A stretch of 64,000 bases of DNA, from assembly GCA_026705025.1 (NCBI GenBank), contig JAPPBN010000034.1:62001-126000 (forward strand), read 5' to 3'. A model generated the notes under the pieces. It made no database searches, had not been told where the DNA came from, and saw only the letters and a list, made by a program, of their open reading frames with translations. Position numbers and translations under genes: made by a program. Positions 8,344-17,037 of this stretch are shown piece after piece (positions within the stretch are counted from its first letter, which is position 1; every line of letters begins with the position of its first letter). The stretch is from Bin125 sp026705025. Lineage in GTDB: Bacteria; Chloroflexota; Dehalococcoidia; Bin125.

Positions 8344-9876
8344 ATGCGAAGTCTCATCTGGGTCGCATTGGGGTTCATCCTGGGCGCCGCGACACTGGGG
8401 GCGGTTTGGGCGAATGTGGCCAATACGCCCGACGATCCCGATGGCGCCGTCGACGTACGCATCATCGTTGAGCGCCATGCCAGCGGAGATGTCGAGGTTG
8501 GGCTGCAGCAGCGCGAAGTGAGCGGCGAATGGGGCGAGACGCTCCGGCCGGAGCATCGCTTCCTGCTCGCCGGTGCCCGGGCTGACCGCCCGTTGCACAG
8601 TTCCGTCGTGATCGTCGATACGGACAGCCGTTACGAGACCGTCGCGGGTGCGTACGCGGAGTATCTCTTCGCGTCCGGACAGGAATCGGCCCTGCGCTTC
8701 CACGAGCGACTTGGCGGCGCCGGGGACCTTCCCAGGATGCTCTGCGTCAACGACCTCAATGATCCCGGATTTGGCAGTTACTGCGACGGCATCGAGTCAA
8801 CCTACGGCGGCGAAGTCGAGCGCTGGGAGGTCAGCGACTACGACGACTTCCGAGTCGAGCTGGAAACCAAACTGTTGGAAGATCGGGAACTCGGGGCACT
8901 CTTCGCCACAAGCGTGCCCACTGCCAACATCGTCGACGAGGCACGCGAGGCGACCCGCCGATTCATTCCCTGGAGCTACTGGATCGAGCTGATTGATCCG
9001 CATCTGCCCCCGCCGAACAACTTGCATTGCGTGATTAGTCACGGCAGTGACGAAGACCTGTTCTGGGGCCTGGCGGCCGAGTCGTCTGTCGCCGCCGCCG
9101 GCATGCTCGGAATCAACGTGCGCAACGAGGTCTACACCAACAGCGCCGCACAGGCCGACGCCGTCCGCCGCTGCGTAGCCGACGGCGCGGTCGCCATCGC
9201 CACCACCCTCGCCGATCCCGAAGCAATGCAACCGGCGGTCCGCCAAGCAATCGCCGCGGGCATTCCCGTAATCTCCTACAACTCGGGCGCTGAAGATGCC
9301 GCCGAGGTGGGCACCGCCCTGCACATATCGCTTGACGATCTTGTGGCCGGCCGCGTGGCTGGCGAGGAATTCAACCGACGCGGCATTGACGGCAAGGTGC
9401 TTTGCGTCATCCATGAGCCGGAAAACCAGGGACTCCACGACCGCTGCGATGGGCTCACGGAGAGCTTCAACGGGACTGTCGAACGCTGGAGCATGACCGA
9501 TCGTGACACCACGGTTGAAGAGTTGCATGCGCGACTGGATGAAGGTGACGTCAGCGCCGTGCTTGGACTGTCGTCGTCGATCGGCGTTGAGGTGCGCAGC
9601 GCCATATTCGATTCGCGGCTCAACGTGAAGGGTGCGACGTTCGGCTTCAGCCGGACCGTCGCCGAGTACGTCTCCGACGGGAGGCTCATGTTCGCCATCT
9701 TCGACCATCCCGAGATCCAGTCCTACCTGGCCGCCGTCGGCGCATTGTTGACCGAGCGCCTGCGGATCGATCCGATGTCCTACTTCAACAGCGCCCAGAT
9801 GCTCATCACGCCGACGATCGTCAACGCCGAAGAGATGCAGGCGTTGCTCGATTCCCTGACCGAATGGCAGGAATAG
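8344..9876 (+). CDS. Membrane-anchored WGE-domain periplasmic-binding-like protein
   Basis: 510 residues by this start. A hydrophobic segment near the N-terminus (LIWVALGFILGAATLGAVWA) should act as a signal anchor. The WGE domain follows (about residues 38-75, with GEWGETLRPEHRFL). Next comes a partial lobe resembling the C-terminal half of a binding protein (LCVNDLNDPGFGSYCDGI), then a complete sugar-binding-type domain starting at LHCVISHG, with ADAVRRCVADGA, TTLADPE, VISYNSGAEDA and LCVIHEPENQGL. No ABC permease or ATPase is adjacent. The ATG at 8344 is preferred over the GTG at 8335 because AAAGGTGA sits just before it and the result aligns with the paralogue at 9984. Ligand unknown. Confidence 0.8.
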   Translation: MRSLIWVALGFILGAATLGAVWANVANTPDDPDGAVDVRIIVERHASGDVEVGLQQREVSGEWGETLRPEHRFLLAGARADRPLHSSVVIVDTDSRYETVAGAYAEYLFASGQESALRFHERLGGAGDLPRMLCVNDLNDPGFGSYCDGIESTYGGEVERWEVSDYDDFRVELETKLLEDRELGALFATSVPTANIVDEAREATRRFIPWSYWIELIDPHLPPPNNLHCVISHGSDEDLFWGLAAESSVAAAGMLGINVRNEVYTNSAAQADAVRRCVADGAVAIATTLADPEAMQPAVRQAIAAGIPVISYNSGAEDAAEVGTALHISLDDLVAGRVAGEEFNRRGIDGKVLCVIHEPENQGLHDRCDGLTESFNGTVERWSMTDRDTTVEELHARLDEGDVSAVLGLSSSIGVEVRSAIFDSRLNVKGATFGFSRTVAEYVSDGRLMFAIFDHPEIQSYLAAVGALLTERLRIDPMSYFNSAQMLITPTIVNAEEMQALLDSLTEWQE

Positions 9877-9983
9877 GCTTGAATCGATTGCATAACCCGA
9901 ACCAGGGCGGCTACCGGTCGCCAATCGCTTGAGAATCACGGCGCGCGCCGACCCGTTGCGCGGCCAGAGAGAGGCATGGCGAG

Positions 9984-11615
9984 ATGCGGACATTGATTGT
10001 TCTTCTGTTGGGTACGTTGATCGGGGCCGCTGCCCTGGGCGGAGTCTGGGCCACGCATCAGAATGGCGAAGACGAGCAGCTTGAAGTTCGAGTCTCCGTC
10101 GAGCGGCTCCAGGACGGCAGTGTCGAGATTGGCTTGCAGCAGCGCGGTGACGACGGAGAGTGGGGCGAGACGAAGAAGCCGGAGCGTCGCTTCCTGCTCC
10201 CCGAGACAGAGGTCGGGAAACTGAAATACAGCTCTCCGGTCGTGTTCGATCTCGTCACCCGGGCCGAATTCATCGCCACCGAGTATCAGAACTATCTGGT
10301 TGAAGTCGGTCGGTTGTACGGGCAGTACTTCGTTGGCCGATTCCATTCTGATGACGACCTCGAATCGCTCGCGCCGGTACTCTGCCTGGTCAATCCTTCA
10401 GAAGCCACACTGGGCGCGTTGTGCGACGGGATCGGCGAGACGTTCCCAGCCGGCGTCGATGTGATCGAGTCGGACGACTACAACGCGGTCGCCGATGAGG
10501 TGGAGCGTCGCCTGCTGGCCGGCGAAATCTCGCAGATCTTGGCCACGTCGAACCACATACTCGAGACGGCCGTCTTCGCTCGCGACCACGTGTTGCGCAA
10601 CAACCCCGATCTCGGCTGGACCTGGGTCCATTACTGGTTCGAGCCCATCGACCCGCAGCTGCCCGCCGGCGACGATCTGTTCTGCGTGATCAGCCACGGC
10701 GGACAGGACTTCTTCTGGGGTCAGGCTTCCGACTCCGCGATCATCGCTGGCGCAGCCCTCGGCATCAACGTGCGCGCTCAGTCGTTCAGTCAGGTTTCAG
10801 ACCAGGCCGATGCGATTCGGCAGTGCGTCGAGGACGGCGCCGTCTCGATTGCGACCACGTTGGTCTCGCCGGAGGATCTGGCGCCAGCGATTGCAGAGGC
10901 GAAGGCGGCCGGCATCCCGGTCATGTCCTTCAACTCCGGCGTCCACGCCGCCGCTGATGTTGGCACCAGCTTCCACATCGGCCTCGACGATCGCCGCGCC
11001 GGTGAGATCGCCGGTCAACAGTTCAACAGGGAAGGCACCGAGGGCACGATCCTGTGCGTCATTCACGAGGCCAACAACATCGGTCTCCAGGAGCGCTGTG
11101 ACGGTCTCGCGGCGACCTACGCCAACGGAGAAGTCGAGACCTGGAGCTACGAAGGCCGGGACGCCGCCGAGGCAGTGCTCGAACGGTACGCCCAGGGCGA
11201 CATCGGCGCCGTGATGGCACTCTCCGATTCTGTCGGCTCCGCCGTCCTCCGGGCGCAGTGGCCCGACCCCGAGGTTCCGCTGGCCACCTTCGGCTTCAAC
11301 CTCGGCTTCGCCAAGTGGGTTGAGGAAGGCAAGATCATGTTCGCCATCTACGACCACCCGCTGGTCCAGACCTACCTGGGCGTCATGGGCGCGTTGCTGA
11401 TCGAGCGCATGAGACTCGATCCGGTCACGCTGTTCAACGGGATGGCCATGCTGATCGAACCGCAGATCGCAGACGCGGAACAGATGCACCGCGTGTTGAG
11501 CGGGCTGATCCCCCCGGAAATCAAGGAGCGCTACCTGACCGGCAGTGACAGCGTGGAGCCCGATGGCTCCGACAGCGGCGATTCAGGAGATGACGCTGGG
11601 GACGGCGACAACTGA
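9984..11615 (+). CDS. Membrane-anchored WGE-domain periplasmic-binding-like protein
   Basis: 543-residue paralogue of the preceding gene, 107 bp downstream. It has an N-terminal signal anchor (LIVLLLGTLIGAAALGGVWA), a WGE domain with WGE at residues 60-62 (GEWGETKKPERRFL), a partial C-lobe (LCLVNPSEATLGALCDGI), and a full binding domain from LFCVISHGGQDFFWG onward. It ends in a Ser/Asp/Gly-rich acidic tail of about 23 residues that the other paralogues lack. The domain resembles sugar-binding type 1 periplasmic proteins, but conserved cysteines (FCV, QCVEDGA, LCVIHE, ERCDG) recur across this family and suggest structural disulfides outside the membrane. Confidence 0.8.
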   Translation: MRTLIVLLLGTLIGAAALGGVWATHQNGEDEQLEVRVSVERLQDGSVEIGLQQRGDDGEWGETKKPERRFLLPETEVGKLKYSSPVVFDLVTRAEFIATEYQNYLVEVGRLYGQYFVGRFHSDDDLESLAPVLCLVNPSEATLGALCDGIGETFPAGVDVIESDDYNAVADEVERRLLAGEISQILATSNHILETAVFARDHVLRNNPDLGWTWVHYWFEPIDPQLPAGDDLFCVISHGGQDFFWGQASDSAIIAGAALGINVRAQSFSQVSDQADAIRQCVEDGAVSIATTLVSPEDLAPAIAEAKAAGIPVMSFNSGVHAAADVGTSFHIGLDDRRAGEIAGQQFNREGTEGTILCVIHEANNIGLQERCDGLAATYANGEVETWSYEGRDAAEAVLERYAQGDIGAVMALSDSVGSAVLRAQWPDPEVPLATFGFNLGFAKWVEEGKIMFAIYDHPLVQTYLGVMGALLIERMRLDPVTLFNGMAMLIEPQIADAEQMHRVLSGLIPPEIKERYLTGSDSVEPDGSDSGDSGDDAGDGDN

Positions 11616-11963
11616 CCCGGCCCGTCGGCCGCCGCCGGTTGGGAGACCAGCCGTGCGGCGGCCCCGCTTCGCCGCCAGCGAAATGGGGTTTTCATTCGTG
11701 CCTACGAAACTACTTGCGGATAACGCTCGTTTAGGCGTAGCGTCCTAGACGACGGGGATGTTCCTGGGGTTACTGCATGATCAGCCCGCGTGGCTCGAAT
11801 CCCCATTCTGCACACCGCGCTCGCCTGGGCATTGCGTATCCTGCGCCGCATGGGCCATTGATGCCCGTGGGAGCGTTTGCCGCTGCGCGCAGCCGCAGGC
11901 TCATTCCCGGATAAATTGGACGGCACATTGCATTACCCACCCGTCCACGGAGGCCGTTGAGAA
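11616..11963. other. Intergenic region with strong hairpin, upstream of korA
   Basis: No gene is supported. A strong inverted repeat near 11628-11665 pairs GGCCGCCGC with GCGGCGGCC, with a nested inner stem closing on a GAGA loop. It follows the binding-protein gene by about 12 bases and may end that transcript, although no T-run follows directly. The remainder presumably holds the korA promoter. Confidence 0.5.
11628..11665 (+). terminator. Possible terminator hairpin
   Basis: The outer stem GGCCGCCGC/GCGGCGGCC and the inner stem CGG.TGG/CCAGCCG close on GAGA. It is very stable and lies just after the stop at 11615. The absence of an immediate T-run makes intrinsic termination uncertain. 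Confidence 0.4.
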
Positions 11964-13847
11964 ATGACCACCACGTCAACGCAGACGAACGGTTCGGGAG
12001 GGTCGGGGATGCCGATCCAGGAACGCGACCGGGTCACGGTCCGTTTTGCCGGCGACTCGGGCGATGGCATGCAGCTGGCTGGCAATCGTTTCGCCGACGC
12101 CACCGCAGTCTTCGGCAACGACTTCTCGACATTGCCCGACTTCCCGGCCGAGATCCGCGCCCCGGCCGGATCGTTGGCCGGCGTCTCCAGCTTCCAGATC
12201 TCGTTCTCCAAGCACCAGATCTTCACACCTGGCGACGAACCCGACACGCTCGTCGCGATGAACCCGGCCGCGCTCAAGTCGCACCTCTCCGCTCTGACCA
12301 AGGGCGGCTTGCTGGTGATCAACGAGGACGCCTTCACCTCGGGCAACCTGAAGAAAGCCAACTATCCCAGCAATCCGCTGTCCGACGGCTCGCTTGACGG
12401 CTACCGGATTATCAAGGCGCCGATTACGACGGCCGCCGTGGCCGCGGTCGACGACCTCGGGCTAACCAATCAGAACGCCGAGCGGACGAAGAACTTCTTC
12501 GCTCTGGGATTGGTCTACTGGCTCTACGACCGCGACCTGCAGCCCACGCTCGACTGGATCGAAGAGCGCTTCGGCCGTCTGCCGAACATTGCCGAGGCCA
12601 ATCGCCGAGCGCTGTTCGCCGGTCACGCGTACGGCGAGACCACCGAGATCGCCGATGCGCACGTCCGAGTTCCGCCGGCCGTGCTCACGCCGGGCGAATA
12701 CCGCACCATCACCGGCAACCAGGCGCTCGTTCTCGGGCTGATCACCGCGTCGCACCTGACGGACCTGGAACTGTTCTACGGCTCCTATCCAATCACTCCG
12801 GCCTCCGACGTATTGGTGGAGCTCGCGGCGTTGCGAGAATTCGGCGTCCGCACCTTCCAGGCCGAGGACGAAATCTCCGCCATCGGCACCGCGATTGGCG
12901 CGGCCTATGGCGGCGCGCTCGGCGTCACCGGCACCTCAGGACCCGGCATCGCGCTCAAGAGCGAGGCGCTCAACCTCGCCGTGATGACCGAGTTGCCGCT
13001 CATCGTTCTCGATGTCCAACGCTCCGGTCCGTCAACCGGTATGCCGACCAAGACCGAGCAGACGGACCTGCTCCAGGTCATGTTCGGACGCAACGGAGAG
13101 TCGCCGCTCTGCGTACTCGCCGCCAAGACGCCGGGCGACTGTTTCTACATGGTCCTCGAAGCGGTGAGGCTCGCCTACCAGTTCGTTACTCCGGTGGTTC
13201 TGCTTTCCGACACCTACCTGGCCAACACCGCGGAACCCTGGCCGGTACCAGATGTTACTCAACTCGACCAGATCGACATCCCGTATCGCAAGCTCGAGCA
13301 TGTGAGTCCCGAGGAGTTCGAGCCCTACAAGCGAGATCCCGACACCCTGGCGCGGATGTTCATTCCGCCCGGCCAGCCCGACCTACAGCATCGGATCGGC
13401 GGTCTGGAGAAATCAGACATCACCGGCGATGTTGCGTACTCGCCGGAGAACCACCAGCGCATGACGGACCTGCGCGCCGAGAAAATCGCCCGGATTGCCA
13501 ACTTCATTCCCGAGGTCGAAATCGACGGTCCCGAATCGGGCGACCTGCTCGTCCTGAGTTGGGGTTCCACGTACGGCGCCGTCTTCACCGCCGTCAACGA
13601 CGCGCGCGAAGCCGGTCACGAGGTGTCGCACGCCCATCTGCAGTACATGAACCCCTTCCCGCGCAACCTCGGCGACGTGGTCTCGCGCTACAAGAAGGTG
13701 CTGATTCCCGAAGCCAACACCGGACAGCTGCGGATGCTCATCCGGGCCAACTTCCTGGTCGACGCCCAGGGGTACAACGAAGTCACCGGCCAACCACTCT
13801 CGGCCCGGCTGCTGACCGAGAGAATCACACAATTCGCCAGCGAGTAA
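11964..13847 (+). CDS. korA: 2-oxoacid:acceptor oxidoreductase, fused gamma-alpha subunit (KorA)
   Basis: 627 residues. The N-terminal gamma domain (VTVRFAGDSGDGMQLAGN near residues 20-37) is fused to the alpha domain (YGSYPITPASDVLVELA near 270, then the pyrimidine-binding region with GTSGPGIALKSEA). With the next gene it forms a thiamine-diphosphate enzyme that converts a 2-oxoacid, most likely 2-oxoglutarate, to the acyl-CoA plus CO2 with reduced ferredoxin. Substrate choice between 2-oxoglutarate and other oxoacids is inferred from this two-gene layout and is not proven. The start ATG follows CCGTTGAGAA; a GTG/ATG at residue 16 (MPIQERD) is an alternative. Confidence 0.92.
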   Translation: MTTTSTQTNGSGGSGMPIQERDRVTVRFAGDSGDGMQLAGNRFADATAVFGNDFSTLPDFPAEIRAPAGSLAGVSSFQISFSKHQIFTPGDEPDTLVAMNPAALKSHLSALTKGGLLVINEDAFTSGNLKKANYPSNPLSDGSLDGYRIIKAPITTAAVAAVDDLGLTNQNAERTKNFFALGLVYWLYDRDLQPTLDWIEERFGRLPNIAEANRRALFAGHAYGETTEIADAHVRVPPAVLTPGEYRTITGNQALVLGLITASHLTDLELFYGSYPITPASDVLVELAALREFGVRTFQAEDEISAIGTAIGAAYGGALGVTGTSGPGIALKSEALNLAVMTELPLIVLDVQRSGPSTGMPTKTEQTDLLQVMFGRNGESPLCVLAAKTPGDCFYMVLEAVRLAYQFVTPVVLLSDTYLANTAEPWPVPDVTQLDQIDIPYRKLEHVSPEEFEPYKRDPDTLARMFIPPGQPDLQHRIGGLEKSDITGDVAYSPENHQRMTDLRAEKIARIANFIPEVEIDGPESGDLLVLSWGSTYGAVFTAVNDAREAGHEVSHAHLQYMNPFPRNLGDVVSRYKKVLIPEANTGQLRMLIRANFLVDAQGYNEVTGQPLSARLLTERITQFASE

Positions 13848-13896
13848 CGACGACTATCGCCTAACATCGGTCATAGAGAGCTACAGGAGGCACGAG

Positions 13897-14949
13897 ATGG
13901 TACTCCAGACGCCGCCGCTCGAACCTGTCGAGTCCATCATTCCGCTCGCGGATGAGGACCTGAAGCGCAAGGACTACGCCTCCGACGTCGACACGCGCTG
14001 GTGTCCCGGTTGCGGCGACTATTCGATCCTCGCCCAGATGCAGCGCGGTCTCTCCAACCTCAATGTCGCGCCCGAGAAGATGGTGTTCGTCTCCGGGATC
14101 GGCTGCTCGTCCCGCTTCCCCTACTACATGAACACCTATGGGATGCACTCGATCCACGGCCGAGCGCCGACGATTGCTTCCGGACTCAAGCTCTCGCGAC
14201 CCGACCTGATGGTCTTCGTGATCACCGGCGACGGCGACGCCCTCTCAATCGGCGGCAACCACTTGCTGCACGTCTTGCGCCGCAATGTCGACGTCAAGAT
14301 CTTCCTCTTCAACAACCGCATTTACGGCCTGACCAAGGGTCAGTACTCGCCCACCTCCGAACTCGGCAAGGTGACCAAGTCCTCGCCGATCGGCACGACC
14401 GAGCGCCCGCTCAACCCGCTCTCCGTCGCCCTCGCCTCGGAGGCCACGTTTGTCGCCCGCAGCTTCGACACCGACCCACAACACTTGACCGAGACTATTG
14501 AGCGAGCAGCCAGGCATCACGGCGCCGCCTTCGTCGAAATCCTGCAGAACTGCAACATCTTCAACGACCGCGCATTCGCCGATTACACCGACCGCGACGT
14601 CCGAGACGAGCGCCTGCTCTACCTCGAGCATGGCGAACCGATGCTCTTCGGCGAGAACAAGGACAAGGGCCTCGCCGTCTCGGCCACTGGACTACGTGTG
14701 GTCGACGCCAATGGCCCCGACGCCGGCCTGATCCTGCATCACGACGCCACGCGCCCCTCCCCCGACGTGCATCAACTCCTGGCCCGCTGCCAGTACCCCG
14801 AGATGCCGGTTCCCATGGGAGTCATCCGCCAGGTCACGACGCCAACCTACGGCGACTACCTGGACAGCCAGATCGAAGTGGCCAAGTTCAAGAACCGCCA
14901 CGACGTCACCCAACTCCTCAAGGGCCGCTCTACCTGGCAGGTTGAATAA
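13897..14949 (+). CDS. korB: 2-oxoacid:acceptor oxidoreductase, beta subunit (KorB)
   Basis: 350-residue beta subunit that binds thiamine diphosphate and the iron-sulfur cluster. WCPGCGDY lies at residues 32-39, a further cysteine is in SGIGCSSRFPYY, and the ThDP motif is GDGDALSIGGNH with NNRIYGLTKGQ downstream. It acts with KorA in the cytoplasm. The ATG at 13897 is preceded by a very strong ACAGGAGG site. The 49-base gap after korA and the terminator at 14975 define a two-gene operon. No ferredoxin-like delta subunit is present, as is common for this branch. Confidence 0.93.
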   Translation: MVLQTPPLEPVESIIPLADEDLKRKDYASDVDTRWCPGCGDYSILAQMQRGLSNLNVAPEKMVFVSGIGCSSRFPYYMNTYGMHSIHGRAPTIASGLKLSRPDLMVFVITGDGDALSIGGNHLLHVLRRNVDVKIFLFNNRIYGLTKGQYSPTSELGKVTKSSPIGTTERPLNPLSVALASEATFVARSFDTDPQHLTETIERAARHHGAAFVEILQNCNIFNDRAFADYTDRDVRDERLLYLEHGEPMLFGENKDKGLAVSATGLRVVDANGPDAGLILHHDATRPSPDVHQLLARCQYPEMPVPMGVIRQVTTPTYGDYLDSQIEVAKFKNRHDVTQLLKGRSTWQVE

Positions 14950-14974
14950 CCTCGAGTTCCATGCAGCACGAATA

Positions 14975-15012
14975 GAGGCCGCCCGCTTGGGGGCGGCCTC
15001 GTTCGTTGATTG
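14975..15012 (+). terminator. Intrinsic terminator after korAB
   Basis: A perfect 10-bp stem, GAGGCCGCCC (14975-14984) and GGGCGGCCTC (14991-15000), encloses the six-base loop GCTTGG and is followed by the T-rich GTTCGTTGATT. It ends the korAB transcript and sits between convergent genes. Confidence 0.85.
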
Positions 15013-15025
15013 CAGCCGGCGTGCG

Positions 15026-15808
15026 CTACCGACCCCGATTGCCGCCGCCGTCGATGGTGTGCATGGCTCCGTTGATGTAGCGGGAGTCGTCGGAGCAGAG
15101 CCAGGTGACGAGGGCGGCGACTTCCTCGGGTTCTCCGTAGCGACCGAGGGGGTTTGCTGCGGCGAACATGTCGTGGACCGCCTCGGGGTTGTCGGGGTCG
15201 AACTGACGCTCCAGCGAGCGCATCATCCGGGTCTCAATCGGGCCGGGGCAGACCGCGTTGACCCGCACGCTCGGCGCGAGTTCCTGGGCCGCCGACTTGG
15301 TCATCCCGACCACCGCGTGCTTTGAGGCGCCGTAGGCGATGATCCCGGGGGTCGGGGCGAGTCCCGCGATTGAGGCGGTGTTGACGATCGCGCCGCCGCC
15401 CGACTCGGCCATCGCCGCGGCGACGTGCTTCATGCCCAGCCAGACGCCTTTGAGATTGACGGCGATCACTCGGTCGAAGTCGGCTTCGTCGAGCTCGGTC
15501 AGGGCCGAACGCACGCCTTCGATTCCGGCGTTGTTGAAGAACATGTCGATCCGGCCGTAGTGGAACTTCGCCCGTTCGACGTAGTTGGCGACGTCCGCTT
15601 CCTTGGTGACATCGGCCTCGACGGCGATGCACTCGCTGCCGGCGTTGACGACGGCCGCGACGGTTTCGTCCAGGTCGGAGCCGGCCAGGTCGACGGCCAC
15701 CACCTTCGCCCCATCCTCGGCGAAGCGGACGCAGGCGGCGCGGCCGATCCCGCCGGCTGCGCCGGTCACGATTGCCACCATGCCTTCGAATCGATCGCTC
15801 ATGTTCAT
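15026..15808 (-). CDS. Short-chain dehydrogenase/reductase (SDR)
   Basis: 260-residue classical SDR. It has TGAAGGIGRA near residues 16-25 for the cofactor, DMFFNNAGIEG, the catalytic serine in IVNTASIAG, YGASKHA with Tyr/Lys, and VCPGPIETRMM. The terminal GGGNRGR is a usual tail. It should be an NAD-dependent alcohol/keto dehydrogenase; the substrate is unknown. The start at 15808 could also be the second ATG (15802). The gene faces korB across the terminator. Confidence 0.9.
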   Translation of the reverse strand: MNMSDRFEGMVAIVTGAAGGIGRAACVRFAEDGAKVVAVDLAGSDLDETVAAVVNAGSECIAVEADVTKEADVANYVERAKFHYGRIDMFFNNAGIEGVRSALTELDEADFDRVIAVNLKGVWLGMKHVAAAMAESGGGAIVNTASIAGLAPTPGIIAYGASKHAVVGMTKSAAQELAPSVRVNAVCPGPIETRMMRSLERQFDPDNPEAVHDMFAAANPLGRYGEPEEVAALVTWLCSDDSRYINGAMHTIDGGGNRGR

Positions 15809-15859
15809 CTGCCTCTCACGAAATGTGTTGCACAGGTTCCAGCGGAGGATAAACGCTTG

Positions 15860-16741
15860 CTAGCCGATGATTGGGTTGAACCAGCGGGGGGCGGCCCATT
15901 CGAGGGCGAGGAAGATGCAGAGCGCGCCCAGGCCGAGGACGAGGAGCTCCGGCAGGGGCCGCAGGATCTTGACGGTTGTCGCCGTCTTGATGAAGCCGGT
16001 CCAGTTGGGGAAGGTCCAGAGGATGCCGGCGGCGATAGCGCCGACGATCATGCCTCCGAGGTGTCCGCCGATGCTGATTCGAGGCAGGAGCAGCGAGAAG
16101 ACGATGTTGATGATCAGGAAGAAGAGAATGCCCGAGTCCTGCCAGCGGCGGCCCGAGGCGCGCTCAGCGATCACGACCGCGCCGGCCAGCCCGAAGACGG
16201 CGCCCGAAGCGCCGGCCGTGAACGCGTTCGGCTCGACCAGCAGCGCGCCCAGCGCGCCGCCGGTCAGCGAGACGCCGTAGAGCAGCAGCATCCGCCACCA
16301 GCCGATCGCCGGCTCCAGCATCCGTCCGAGGAAGACGAGGATGAGGATGTTCATCGCCATGTGGATGAGGCCGTAGTGGAGGAAGGCTGAGGTGAACAGC
16401 CGCCACCACTCGCCGTCCTGATGCACGAACGCGCCGTGCAGGGCGAAGTCGAGATGGATATCGGTCACGCCGCCGCCCCAGAGCGAGAGCGAGCCAGTCA
16501 GCAGGGCGACGAAGATCCAGACCAGCGCGTTGACTGCGGCCAACCCCTGGGAGACGCGGATCGGAGAGCTCGTCGACCACTCGCGCGTCCGCCTGCGTCC
16601 CTCCTGGACGCACTCGGGACACTGGAATCCCACCGGGGCCTGGACCATGCAGCCCGTGCAGATCGGCCGCTGGCAGCGTTGACAGAGCACCCCGGCCCAG
16701 GTGTCGGTATGCCGATAGCAGGTGGCGTCGCGGGAACCCAT
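15860..16741 (-). CDS. Rhomboid family intramembrane serine protease with N-terminal zinc-binding head
   Basis: 293 residues. The first 45 carry a cysteine/histidine cluster (C8, H11, C20, C23, C28, C31, C41, C44) resembling a B-box or zinc ribbon. Six or more hydrophobic segments follow. The rhomboid catalytic dyad is Ser179 in AGASGAVFG and His227 in GGHLGG; the conserved HxxxN (H127, N131) is also present. It would cleave membrane-spanning substrates within the bilayer, with the zinc head in the cytoplasm. It is transcribed divergently from the membrane protein pair at 17038. Confidence 0.9.
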   Translation of the reverse strand: MGSRDATCYRHTDTWAGVLCQRCQRPICTGCMVQAPVGFQCPECVQEGRRRTREWSTSSPIRVSQGLAAVNALVWIFVALLTGSLSLWGGGVTDIHLDFALHGAFVHQDGEWWRLFTSAFLHYGLIHMAMNILILVFLGRMLEPAIGWWRMLLLYGVSLTGGALGALLVEPNAFTAGASGAVFGLAGAVVIAERASGRRWQDSGILFFLIINIVFSLLLPRISIGGHLGGMIVGAIAAGILWTFPNWTGFIKTATTVKILRPLPELLVLGLGALCIFLALEWAAPRWFNPIIG

Positions 16742-16782
16742 GCGGTCAGTGTATGAGGGGGTGGTCGGTGGTTAGCCAGAAA

Positions 16783-16809
16783 TTTTTTCCTGACGGCGTC
16801 AGGAAAAAA
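16783..16809. promoter_or_regulatory. Perfect palindrome, putative operator
   Basis: TTTTTTCCTGACG and CGTCAGGAAAAAA are exact inverted repeats around one G. The T-run precedes and the A-run follows the core, which is the wrong order for an intrinsic terminator in either direction. Its place between divergent genes favours a dimeric regulator site, which is inference. Confidence 0.45.
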
Positions 16810-16817
16810 CCGCAGCC

Positions 16818-16836
16818 GATCTCCAGTGTTTTACGG
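16818..16836. repeat. 19-bp intergenic repeat, copy 2
   Basis: GATCTCCAGTGTTTTACGG; see 171-189 for the other copy. Confidence 0.45.
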
Positions 16837-17037
16837 CAGATGACCAGGATCGGGGTGGTTGGAAGTGGTTGATTTTGGTCGGCGATGGAAGACGAGCGGT
16901 CATGATCTCTTCCAGTTCTGCGTCGTCCGAACGGGCGTGCTCTATTGTACGGCGGTGGGCAATCCAAAGGGGTTGCGTAGGATGCAGGCATGCACGCCCC
17001 CCAACATCCCTTGTGACGCCGAAACGAGGCGCGCCAG

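Larger units (their letters stand above)
16742..17037. other. Divergent intergenic region with palindrome
   Basis: No gene seen. The region separates the divergent rhomboid and membrane-protein genes, so it should hold promoters for both. It contains a perfect 13-bp inverted repeat (16783-16809) and the second copy of a 19-bp motif (16818-16836). Confidence 0.5.

Noticed and set aside
11755..11835. tRNA-like T-arm (GGCTCGAATCCCC)
   Set aside because: No matching acceptor, D or anticodon stems could be paired on either strand.
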